Shown: in pieces, positions 56,423 to 64,000 of the stretch | Layout: each line of letters opens with the position of its first letter | Numbering within the stretch: the first letter of the stretch is position 1 | Notes under the pieces: model-generated | Seen by the model: the letters and a program-made list of their open reading frames with translations, nothing else | What the model was told of the DNA's origin: nothing | The model's database searches: none | From: an uncultured Leptolyngbyaceae cyanobacterium | GTDB lineage: Bacteria > Cyanobacteriota > Cyanobacteriia > Leptolyngbyales > Leptolyngbyaceae | Assembly (NCBI GenBank): GCA_938023035.1 | Contig: CALIDI010000009.1 | Location: 84,632 to 148,631 of the forward strand | DNA: 64,000 nucleotides | Direction: 5' to 3' | Position numbers and translations under genes: made by a program

Positions 56423-57098
56423 GATGACGCTACTTTTAGATTTTTAGAAACGACATTGAGAGTCCACAGGATCGTCTATCCGTAAGGTTGTGCTCTCTTC
56501 CCAGGGAAAACAAAACAGACCGTGTGATACAGGTTTAAGACTTTTTTAAGGATCCTGAGGATGGAACGATTATAACCAGAAAACCAGGCATTCCTTTGAA
56601 GAGAGCGCTGCTTTTCTGGGGGTTGAGGCCAACGGCGGTTGAGACATATCGTTTCTTGTAGTAAAAGCGATTTTAGCCGCAGACCTTGTTAGATTGGAGT
56701 CAGCCGATTTGCTTGATCCCCAAAAGCAAATCGGTTGGGCAGGCAACCTGAGAATCTTTTCAGGTGGTACGTTTTTCTGTGCTAAGGCTCTTGGTCGTCT
56801 TAAGACAAAGGCTGAACTCCGCAAATCGGTTTGCCAGGGAAGACGAGAGTTGGTTATCAGTTGCTTCTGACTCCTATCCGGTAAGGGGATGTCACTTTTT
56901 CCTTTGCATTGAAAAATATTTCACCGTTCCTAACGTTTCCAGGTTGCTCCTCATCCCTTTCTTTATCGATCTGATCCAACTCTCCACTCTTTTCTGGGTT
57001 CTGATTCCGGCAACAAGGTACCTTGGCTAAGTTGCTCTACTACCCAGATTGAATCAAGGAAACCACCGACTTCTGATTGCCTCTGCGGCAAGCTCTCT
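56423..57098. other. Divergent kaiA/kinase spacer with inverted repeats
   Basis: This 676-bp spacer has no supported gene. CCGATTTGCTT (56704-56714) and AAGCAAATCGG (56724-56734) form a perfect 11-bp inverted repeat; ACCTGA/TCAGGT follows at about 56747-56765, and GCAAATCGGTT recurs near 56821. The kai promoter lies toward 56430-56550. Confidence 0.5.
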
Positions 57099-60000
57099 AT
57101 GTCACTGTTGCATTCTCGTCTAGATAGCTTTGCTGAACCTGTACCCAGTTGCCTGGCAACAGAGCCACTTGCAACGGTGATGGCGTTGTTTCAGAAGGCG
57201 GGGTGCGATCGCTTGTTGGTTTATGACAACCAGGCCCACTTACTGGGCTGTGTCAGGTTGACCGATGTTTGGCATTGGCAGGCTACGCCCTCTGAGGCGA
57301 CCAGCCAGACCTGTTTGCAGGCATGGCAGCCTTCCTTGATTCAGCCAGTGGTCTGTATGCTGGGTGAGCACTCCATTGCAGAAGTTTTGCCCCAACTGCA
57401 AGCGAGCACGACTCCTATTGTGGTAATGGCGGCCAGTGGAGAAGTCCTAGGAATCCTCAATCGCGATCGCCTGTTAACCCAGATCCTGACTCAGCTACAG
57501 TCCTTTACAACCTTCCCTTCCCATCAGCCTGCCGCCCCTCAACCCCCTTCCCCTTTTGATTGCCAGGATGTTCTTGCGCAGCGCCCCCACCCCGGTGGAG
57601 TGGCTGCCGGTACCACCCACCCTGATTGGTTAACCCCACTGATCGATTTGCTCGAGCCATTGCCGATTGCGCTTATGTTACAAACCAGCCGCGGCCAGGT
57701 CATTACTCGCAATGCCCTCTGGCGCAGGCAGGTGCAAGAGTTGGATGGGCCAGAGGTAATACGCCAGGAAATCGCCCAGCTCTTAGAAAACCCCGTTGCC
57801 GTTTCTAAGCAAGAGGCAACCGCAGAAAGAGAAGACTTTTTTGTCCATCGACCTCCTGGTATGCCCACCAGCAGCGGAGTCTGCCGCCTAGGGCCAAAGC
57901 CCAACACCTGCATTTGCACCTGCACCCTTAAAAATGGGCAAGAGCAGGTGCTACAGCTTGTCAAAATCCCTTTGGGTCAAGTCTTTTCGCCCCAACTTTG
58001 CAATCGTCCGGCTGACAGGGGGCAGCCTGTTACCTCCTTTCGTTTGGCAGAGCTAACCGAGAGCGACGCCCACTCCGGCACGGTTGCAGTGAGTCATGAC
58101 CCCGACCCCACGGATACCCTGTGGTTAGTATTGGCTCAAGATATTACAGAGCAGCAACAACTGACACGAGAGCTGGCGGCTAAAAACGCCGACTTGATTC
58201 AGCTGAATCGCTTAAAGGATGAGTTTCTGGCCTGTATTAGCCACGAATTACGCACACCACTGACCGCTGTGCTGGGCCTATCGAGCTTACTCAAGGATCA
58301 AACCCTAGGGGCTTTAAACCAACGTCAGGTGCACTATGCTCAGTTGATTTACCAGAGTGGGCGACACCTGATGACAGTTGTCAACGATATTCTTGACCTC
58401 ACTCGAATGGAAACGGGGCAACTTGAGTTGGTTTTAGAAGCGGTGAATATTTCTACCGTTTGTCAACAAGCCTATGAGCAAGCTTGTCAGCTTTACATGG
58501 CTGGAAACCCTGATGCAGATGCGGTCAATCATCTCCCATCGTTCTCTTTAGAGATTGATCCACACCTTGACTCTCTGATTGCCGATGAGTTGCGCCTGCG
58601 GCAGATGCTAGTACACTTGCTCTCAAATGCCCTTAAGTTTACGGAAACTAATCAGCCTATGGGTCTCAAGGTGGGCTTTTGGGGCGGATGGATTGCCTTT
58701 ACCGTATGGGATCGGGGCATTGGAATTCCCCGAGATAAGCAGCACCTGATTTTTCAAAAATTTCAGCAGCTTGAAAACCCGATGACCCGCCGCTTTGAGG
58801 GAACAGGGTTGGGGTTAGTGCTAACCCAGCGCTTAGCACGCTTGCACGGGGGGGATGTCACGTTTATTTCGCGGGAAGGGCAAGGCAGTCAATTTACCAT
58901 TCTGTTGCCACCAGAGCCACCAGAGCCGCATTTGACGACCCTGGCTGGTGATTATGAGCAACCCTCTGACCTCAGGCCGGTGAGCGGAGCAGGAGAAAGT
59001 TATGCGAAGGGTGGGAACCGGGCCGCAGCCTCTCCCTGTCAGAAAATGGGGTTATTGAGCACAGGTGTGGCCCCAAACGACTCGGCATTGACCGCATCGA
59101 ACCAGCTTGTCCTGGTTGTTGAAGCCGTTCCTAACTACATTGAAGACCTATCCGACCAATTGACTCACCTAGGGTATCAGGTGGTGATCGCCCGGTCGGG
59201 CACTGAGGCGATCGAGAAAGCGCGCCGTCTTTGCCCCTGCATCGTTTTTCTTAATCCGGTTTTACCCATTCTCTCTGGTTGGGATGTATTGACCCTGCTC
59301 AAGTCTGCCCCTGAAACCCGCCACTTGCCGGTCGTAATGACGACCCTCGAAATTGATCAGGAGCAGGCGAATCATTGTCAGGCCGATGGCCTGTTGAGTT
59401 TGCCGATTCAACCAAAGCTTCTCAACCTAACACTGCAAAAGTTGGTTCACAGTCGCCAGGCGGTAGAAGGCTCGGAGTCAGCGAGGCGTGCGCTGACCAT
59501 TTTGCGGTTAGGCGCAACGAGCGACAGTGCCACTCCAGTCAACCCTAGTGTAACCTTGACAGGCCTACTCCAGGCTTATCCCTACCGCATTCTAGAAGCC
59601 GATGATTTAGAGCAAGCGGAGCTTCTTGCTCGTGTCTGGAAGCCAAATGTGGTTCTGATTGAGCGCCTGAATTGCGATCCAACCTCCTATTTTCAGCAAT
59701 TTGCTCGGCATACCTATCTGGCTTCGTTGCCTCTAGTCACCCTTGAGCAGAAAATGACCCAGGCGGCGAATCAAATTTCGGGGCTGCTGGTTTTTCCCTG
59801 TCTTGCCAGCAGCGATTATCTAGAAAATCATTGGGATTCCTACTCTTCCCCGCTGATCCAAGTCATTCAAGTTGCCGCTGGGCATACCTGGCAGCCTTCG
59901 ATTTTGGCAGTTGATATAGCGAGCCTGACTGGAGATGGGGTCGGTGAGGAGGCTCTGACGACTGCCTCTGACAGGTTTCCAAAAACTAGTGAGTGGCTCT

Positions 60001-60350
60001 ATGCGCTCAACCAGTATCTGCGCACGGCTGGTTTGCGAGCAACAATTGGACGTTCCTGGCAAGAGGTCTGGCAACAACTCCAAACAAGTCGGGTGAACCT
60101 CTTAATTTTATGTTGGACACAAACCCGCCTTTTGCCTGAAGCGGCTCAAATTTTGACGCAGTTACATGAACTTGACCGTTGTCCTCCGATTCTTGTTTTA
60201 GACCAGCGCGTCGAGCCTACGGATGCCAATCTCTCAACCTTGCAGACAGATCTCTCCCCGCTTTTAGGGCAACTGGTATGGCAAGTGTTGCCTCAATTTA
60301 TCTCTATGACTGAGTTGCTAGAGCAAATCCATCGGGCAATGCAACCATAG
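57099..60350 (+). CDS. Hybrid histidine kinase with CBS, PAS and degenerate receivers
   Basis: The 1083-residue protein has a CBS pair (residues ~10-135; DRLLVYDNQAHLLGCVRLTDVW), a PAS-like region (~185-360), HisKA with His382 (FLACISHELRTPLTAVLG), an ATPase domain (HLLSNALKFTE; DRGIGIPRDKQHLIFQKFQQ; GTGLGLVLTQRLARLHGG) and three receiver-like units. In the first unit (LVLVVEAVPNYIEDLSDQLT) the acceptor Asp is replaced by Asn719 in FLNPVLP; the other two are further decayed. The kinase is likely active but its own receivers are not, so output would be through protein binding or another regulator. It is divergent from kaiA. Confidence 0.85.
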   Translation: MSLLHSRLDSFAEPVPSCLATEPLATVMALFQKAGCDRLLVYDNQAHLLGCVRLTDVWHWQATPSEATSQTCLQAWQPSLIQPVVCMLGEHSIAEVLPQLQASTTPIVVMAASGEVLGILNRDRLLTQILTQLQSFTTFPSHQPAAPQPPSPFDCQDVLAQRPHPGGVAAGTTHPDWLTPLIDLLEPLPIALMLQTSRGQVITRNALWRRQVQELDGPEVIRQEIAQLLENPVAVSKQEATAEREDFFVHRPPGMPTSSGVCRLGPKPNTCICTCTLKNGQEQVLQLVKIPLGQVFSPQLCNRPADRGQPVTSFRLAELTESDAHSGTVAVSHDPDPTDTLWLVLAQDITEQQQLTRELAAKNADLIQLNRLKDEFLACISHELRTPLTAVLGLSSLLKDQTLGALNQRQVHYAQLIYQSGRHLMTVVNDILDLTRMETGQLELVLEAVNISTVCQQAYEQACQLYMAGNPDADAVNHLPSFSLEIDPHLDSLIADELRLRQMLVHLLSNALKFTETNQPMGLKVGFWGGWIAFTVWDRGIGIPRDKQHLIFQKFQQLENPMTRRFEGTGLGLVLTQRLARLHGGDVTFISREGQGSQFTILLPPEPPEPHLTTLAGDYEQPSDLRPVSGAGESYAKGGNRAAASPCQKMGLLSTGVAPNDSALTASNQLVLVVEAVPNYIEDLSDQLTHLGYQVVIARSGTEAIEKARRLCPCIVFLNPVLPILSGWDVLTLLKSAPETRHLPVVMTTLEIDQEQANHCQADGLLSLPIQPKLLNLTLQKLVHSRQAVEGSESARRALTILRLGATSDSATPVNPSVTLTGLLQAYPYRILEADDLEQAELLARVWKPNVVLIERLNCDPTSYFQQFARHTYLASLPLVTLEQKMTQAANQISGLLVFPCLASSDYLENHWDSYSSPLIQVIQVAAGHTWQPSILAVDIASLTGDGVGEEALTTASDRFPKTSEWLYALNQYLRTAGLRATIGRSWQEVWQQLQTSRVNLLILCWTQTRLLPEAAQILTQLHELDRCPPILVLDQRVEPTDANLSTLQTDLSPLLGQLVWQVLPQFISMTELLEQIHRAMQP

Positions 60351-60462
60351 TTCAGTCCTTAGTTGAGTCCTCTTTTCCTAAAGCCTTTATGAAAATCACA
60401 GTTGGGAGGGATGTCAGACGGGGCATTCCTGGAGAAAATAGGCTAAGTTCTTTTATTCCCCC

Positions 60463-61212
60463 ATGCTTATGCCGAGGTCTGTCTCTGCAAATCGGCAAGT
60501 TCCCCTTCACACAAGAATTTCAGAACAATTGCGAGAGCAAGTCTTACTGGGAGAATTTGCTCCGGGCGATCAGTTGCCGAGTGAGCACCAACTGATGGAA
60601 CTGTTTGGTGTGAGTCGCATTACTGTGCGGCGGGCGATCGCCAATCTTGTCAACCAAGGGCTAGCGGAAACTCAACAGGGAAAGGGCGTCTTTGTTAAAG
60701 AGCAGCGCAAAGTGTTCTACCGATTATCAAACCCAATGGTCTTTTTAGAAGAAGACATGGCCCGCCAAGGTGTGAGCTGTGGCATTGAGAACCTGGTGTT
60801 GGAAAAAATGACCGCTCCTAGCAAGGTTTGCCAGACCCTACAGCTAGACCCAACCACTGCCGATGTTTATTTTCAAAAAAAGTTATTTTTATTGGATGGG
60901 GATCCTGTTGCCATCGACATTACCTACACCATTGCTGAGGTGGTTCCCTTGGGAAATGAGTTGGCATCGCGGATGACGTTTCCCCTTTTAGAGCAGTGGG
61001 GCGTGCCGATTGAGCGCATTGAGACCACTCTAGAATGTACCCATGCCGATCCCCCAGTAGCTGATTATCTCAATATTGCCCTGGGTAGCCCGATTTTGGT
61101 TTATCGCTACGTGGCCTATACGCTCAATAATCGTCCGGTGGTTTGCGGCGAGAGCCTATCACGGGGCGATCGCCTGTGCTATTCGGTCGTCTTAACCAAA
61201 AATCACTCCTAG
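60463..61212 (+). CDS. GntR/HutC-family transcriptional regulator
   Basis: The 249-residue protein has an N-terminal winged HTH (PLHTRISEQLREQVLLGEFAPGDQLPSEHQL; SRITVRRAIANLVNQGLAETQQGKG) and a UTRA ligand domain (YFQKKLFLLDGDPVAIDITY; ADYLNIALGSPILVYRYVAY). UTRA domains bind small ligands such as sugars, amino acids or histidine derivatives. No metabolic operon is adjacent, so the target is unknown. Confidence 0.9.
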   Translation: MLMPRSVSANRQVPLHTRISEQLREQVLLGEFAPGDQLPSEHQLMELFGVSRITVRRAIANLVNQGLAETQQGKGVFVKEQRKVFYRLSNPMVFLEEDMARQGVSCGIENLVLEKMTAPSKVCQTLQLDPTTADVYFQKKLFLLDGDPVAIDITYTIAEVVPLGNELASRMTFPLLEQWGVPIERIETTLECTHADPPVADYLNIALGSPILVYRYVAYTLNNRPVVCGESLSRGDRLCYSVVLTKNHS

Positions 61213-61823
61213 ACCGCTGGTAAGGTAGCAATCCATCCACACAGATGGCGACCACTAACCCGATGTTAAGAGTGTAATAAATCAAGCTTAATCTGACAGA
61301 TGAGATTATCGGCAAAAGACAACCCATCGTCTTGTTCGCTGACCCAGCCGCTTATCTTAACAAACGCAGATAGGTCATTGTCAGAACGGTTTAGAGTTCG
61401 CTGCTGGTTAATTAGAATAACTCCCCTGGAATCGACTCCGTGAGGATTATCGCATGTCCGAGAAACAATACTCCGATTGCTGACCAAAAAATCACAATAG
61501 GCTTCCCCTTGGCCGTTTGGCTATTTGCCTACATCATCATGTACTTCGACGTGTGTGAAGCTTACGACTAACATTGGCATACTCGTCCTCCTTCCGATTG
61601 AATGTGGATGCGATTGCTTGATGAGACTCAACCGCTTAGTTGTCCCTGCGTGGACATTCAATCATCCGCAGAACGGTAAAATTAACTGGCGGACTATGAA
61701 GTGTTGGCATAGGTGGAAGGTTAACTTTTGGTTGTAATAACCCGCCAGAAAACTACCGGTATAACGAATGAGATGAGTCGACTCGCTTCGCTCACGGCTC
61801 ATCTCGTGGTTGCGCCAGCAGCC
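61213..61823. other. Spacer with possible degraded small gene
   Basis: On the minus strand about 88 codons are open to a TAA at 61266 (GVILINQQRTLNRSDNDLSAFVKISGWVSEQD). A second frame upstream reads like a membrane segment (IVIFWSAIGVLFLGHAIIL). This may be a frameshifted small secreted or membrane protein. Nothing else is recognised. Confidence 0.35.
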
Positions 61824-62738
61824 CTATTCCGTGAAGTAGTCCGTATCGATCTTCTTGACCTCGTAGCTTGCCATCGGGCTGACGCCCAGGTTGTAATCAA
61901 TCATCAGGTCGGCGAGCTGGGAGCCGTCAATCAACACGATCTTGTTGTCGATCTTGGAGACGTACTCACGCGCCTCGTCCGAGAACGATGAGGTGGTGAT
62001 CATGATGCCCTTTTTGGCACGCTGGCCTTGGAGCGCACCCGCGAACTTCTGGACCTCCGGACGCCCAACCACGGATTCCCAACGCTTGGCCTGAATGTAG
62101 ATGATGTCGAGGCCGAGACGATCCTCCTTGATAATGCCGTCGATTCCCTCGTCTCCACTGCGTCCGATGGCCCGGCCTGCATCCTGCCGACTTCCGCCGT
62201 ATCCCATCTTCAGGAGAAGCTCAACAACCAGCCTCTCAAACAGGCTGGGTAATGCCGCCTTGACCTGTTGTAGAACCTCGCCTGCAAGCGCGTCTCGAAG
62301 GCGACTGTACGCCGACTCCAGCGACTCCTCCGGCGTTGTCTCCTGATCTGAAGCGGCTTCCGCGGAAGCACCGCTACCTCCTGAACGAGTTCCTTTGAGC
62401 GCCTGAAACTCACGAAACTCCTCGAACTGCAGGAGAAACCTAACGTCGAAGCAGTCCGGATGCTGGGCGAGAACCTGACGCCCACGATCCGAGATGGCGT
62501 AGTGGCTTCGACGGGTCTTCTCAAGCAGTCCGGCCTTCGTCAGATATGTACGGGCCCAGCCGACGCAGTTATCAAAGACCTGCTGCTGGCCGCTGGGGAG
62601 GAGCTTTTTACGCTCATCAGGGGTCAGGCCGAACTTGTCCGCGAGGGCATCAATCGTTTCGCGTAGTGAGTGTTCCTGCCCGTCTCCGGCGAACTCAAGC
62701 AGCGGCAGCATCAGAGTCTGAAAGTCAGGAATCGCCAC
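61824..62738 (-). CDS. mrr: Mrr-type restriction endonuclease
   Basis: Mrr is a type IV restriction enzyme that cuts methylated DNA. The 304-residue protein starts at GTG 62738 (AIPDFQTLMLPLLEFA) with GGAGG upstream. It has the N-terminal wHTH (Mrr_N; SLRETIDALADKFGLT; RSHYAISDRGRQVLA) and a PD-(D/E)xK-like core with the characteristic Asp and QAK motif (GRSGDEGIDGIIKEDRLGLDIIYIQAKRW). It is G+C-rich with unusual codon use compared with the AT-rich flank, suggesting transfer. No methylase is beside it. Confidence 0.9.
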   Translation of the reverse strand: MAIPDFQTLMLPLLEFAGDGQEHSLRETIDALADKFGLTPDERKKLLPSGQQQVFDNCVGWARTYLTKAGLLEKTRRSHYAISDRGRQVLAQHPDCFDVRFLLQFEEFREFQALKGTRSGGSGASAEAASDQETTPEESLESAYSRLRDALAGEVLQQVKAALPSLFERLVVELLLKMGYGGSRQDAGRAIGRSGDEGIDGIIKEDRLGLDIIYIQAKRWESVVGRPEVQKFAGALQGQRAKKGIMITTSSFSDEAREYVSKIDNKIVLIDGSQLADLMIDYNLGVSPMASYEVKKIDTDYFTE

Positions 62739-63104
62739 TCCTATTCCTCCTTCGTACTGTCGGCCCAACAACCAAATTGAGCAACCGCAGACAACCTTTG
62801 GCTCCTACAGACAACATTGCGGCAGTCGGTTCAAACGACTTACTGTGCCGTCACCGCTACCTAGACTCCATTCTTTTTAAGAACTCATTTGCTGTAATCA
62901 CTAGCATATCACGAAATAGATGCAGTACAAGTAAATCTCTGTCACCACTATTGATAGAAATTCCAGAGTTTTATGGTCATCAATTACTCGATAAGTTACG
63001 CTATTTGCAACTTGAATCGAGTCGTCGTTGTGCGATTGTCCATTGGAGCTACGATCTGCTGCCGGAGACACTCGTAGGAGCTTTGTAGGATTGAATGTAA
63101 GGTT
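62739..63104. other. Spacer upstream of mrr with unassigned open stretch
   Basis: A plus-strand open stretch over 62880-63088 (IPEFYGHQLLDKLRYLQLESS...) looks coding in its last ~60 codons but has no start of its own and no known family; it may be the end of a lost gene. Confidence 0.35.
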
Positions 63105-63786
63105 TTGTGTCTCAATTCAATACTTTTGGCTAAAAAGCTATTTCCAGCTAAGTACGCTAACTATGACTTAAGCTCAGCTTATAAGTCCTTTGATGGAAAA
63201 CAACATGAACGACTTGAACAGCTAAATAAGTTATATGTAGAGAAAGGGTGTGGAAATGAGTGCATAAAGTATCTGATGTACAACCTATCTTTGGAAGGTA
63301 TCCCAAAGCATGAACAGCAGAAGATATTGCATCAGCAAATGAAACTGGATGCGAATTTAACCTTTAATTTCACTGTCAGTTTACAAAGATATAGAGAACT
63401 GCTTGAAGGGGAACAATCTTCAATCTTGCAATTAGGATGTCTTTTCGCCTCAATTAAAACGATACATGATTTAGCTAAAAAGGCAGCTAGGTCTAGCAAA
63501 ACAGAACAGACGTTATACGTTATACCAGTTTACGTTGGGTTCACTTGTTGAATCTATAAACGTGTATGAGAGTTCTTTGTCTTCGTTCTTTGTTTTTGAT
63601 CTCATAATGCAAGGAATAGGCTGCTCATGCCAAGAGTTTATTGAGTTAGTTCGTTATGGCAAAAAAACAGGTATGGCAAACGAGCTAAGAGTTTTGCCAC
63701 CAAAATATTCTATAAAACTAAGGATTACTGCTGGTATAGAAGGTGAACCTAAGTACAGGACAAAAGTTGTAGAACCTCCAGGGTAA
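63105..63786 (+). pseudogene. AT-rich unknown gene, frameshifted by a 7-bp duplication
   Basis: The first frame (63105-63551, 148 codons) and the second (63535-63786) join smoothly if one copy of a tandem ACGTTAT is removed, giving TEQTLYQFTLGSLVESINVYE and a ~224-residue helical protein. I recognise no family; the C-terminal stretch ends at an IS end (63779), so the true C-terminus is probably lost. It could be a toxin or defence component given its neighbours, but that is only inference. Confidence 0.6.
63510..63523 (+). repeat. 7-bp tandem duplication causing a frameshift
   Basis: ACGTTAT occurs at 63510-63516 and 63517-63523. Removing one copy restores the reading frame of the surrounding gene. 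Confidence 0.85.
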
Positions 63787-64000
63787 ACGCATCTAAAACG
63801 GAGCGTGAAAAGGTGTAGGATGAGGAGTTCTTCTTCGCTTGCCCATGCCTTCCAGTATTAACCGAGAAATGCTGCAATCGTGTCTGGAGCAGTGTTTCGG
63901 ACAGATCCCCGATCCGCGTGTAGAGCGCACTCGTGCCCACCAACTGCTAGACATTATCACTATCGCTTTGTTTGCCGTGCTGTCTGGAGCAGACGGTTGG
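63779..64000 (+). mobile_element. ISAs1-family insertion sequence, left part
   Basis: The element probably starts at CAGGGTAAACGC (63779), which is the usual start type of ISAs1 ends, and runs past the window. It provides the stop codon of the preceding gene. The right end and target-site duplication are outside. Confidence 0.65.
63845..64000 (+). CDS. ISAs1-family transposase (partial, 3' truncated by window)
   Basis: The reading frame from ATG 63845 reads MPSSINREMLQSCLEQCFG and IPDPRVERTRAHQLLDIITI, then LSGADGW, the N-terminal DDE_Tnp_1-associated domain of ISAs1/H-repeat transposases. Only the first 52 codons are in the window. Confidence 0.85.
   Translation, partial: MPSSINREMLQSCLEQCFGQIPDPRVERTRAHQLLDIITIALFAVLSGADGW

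Noticed and set aside
62546..62880. Plus-strand open frame running through mrr
   Set aside because: It is antisense to the well-supported mrr gene; only the part after about 62880 might be coding.

Overview
The window is a piece of a cyanobacterial chromosome. The evidence is the very frequent GCGATCGC-type (HIP1-like) octamer, the kaiABC clock operon, a Ftn2/ZipN-type division protein, the SphR/SphS-type two-component pair, TrmFO, and an aerobic-type cobalamin pathway. Several small genes also look cyanobacteria-specific. Composition, the many SLH, TPR and regulatory proteins, and the wide spacers with insertion-sequence debris suggest a filamentous or Leptolyngbya-like lineage, but I cannot name a genus.

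Layout. 1-9.4 kb: the end of a beta-helix/SLH surface protein, an IS982-type remnant, an MltA lytic transglycosylase, guanylate kinase, an orphan type IV pilin-like protein, an AT-rich FkbM methyltransferase fragment, and the cydAB quinol oxidase. 9.5-16.7 kb: a CopD-like membrane protein, an orphan NanE epimerase, a TPR protein, an SbcD/Mre11-type nuclease, a DUF3747 exported protein and trmFO. 17.2-19.1 kb: a graveyard with a broken DjlA-like (TerB + J domain) gene, a broken NERD-domain gene and an IS630 relic. 19.3-25.6 kb: a minus-strand arsenosugar-type operon (DUF547 lipoprotein, TVP38, ArsM, TVP38, MerA-like reductase, ArsS). 25.9-28.3 kb: two glycosyltransferases. 28.4-33.0 kb: cobalamin genes cobI, cobH and cobG behind a cobalamin riboswitch, with divergent cobL (CbiE-CbiT). 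33.2-40 kb: small conserved proteins, pdhA, ftn2/zipN and an AEC transporter.

40-52.4 kb: a SphR/SphS-like phosphate two-component system, an RsuA-type pseudouridine synthase, a RodZ-like protein, a permease pair (DUF318 + TIGR03943), an RsbU-like phosphatase with its RsbW-like kinase, dnaA and a Kef-type antiporter. 52.7-60.4 kb: pyrR, kaiC, kaiB, kaiA (minus strand) and, divergently, a large CBS/PAS hybrid histidine kinase with degenerate receivers. 60.5-64 kb: a GntR/UTRA regulator, an Mrr-type restriction endonuclease, an AT-rich unknown gene broken by a 7-bp tandem duplication, and the first part of an ISAs1-type element.

The most interesting regions are the arsenic operon with its membrane and redox partners, the decayed TerB/J-NERD pair in which both genes carry in-frame TAG codons, the kinase divergent from kaiABC, and the right-hand accessory island. 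No tRNA, rRNA or CRISPR array was recognised by eye. All homology calls rest on motifs and recall, not on searches.
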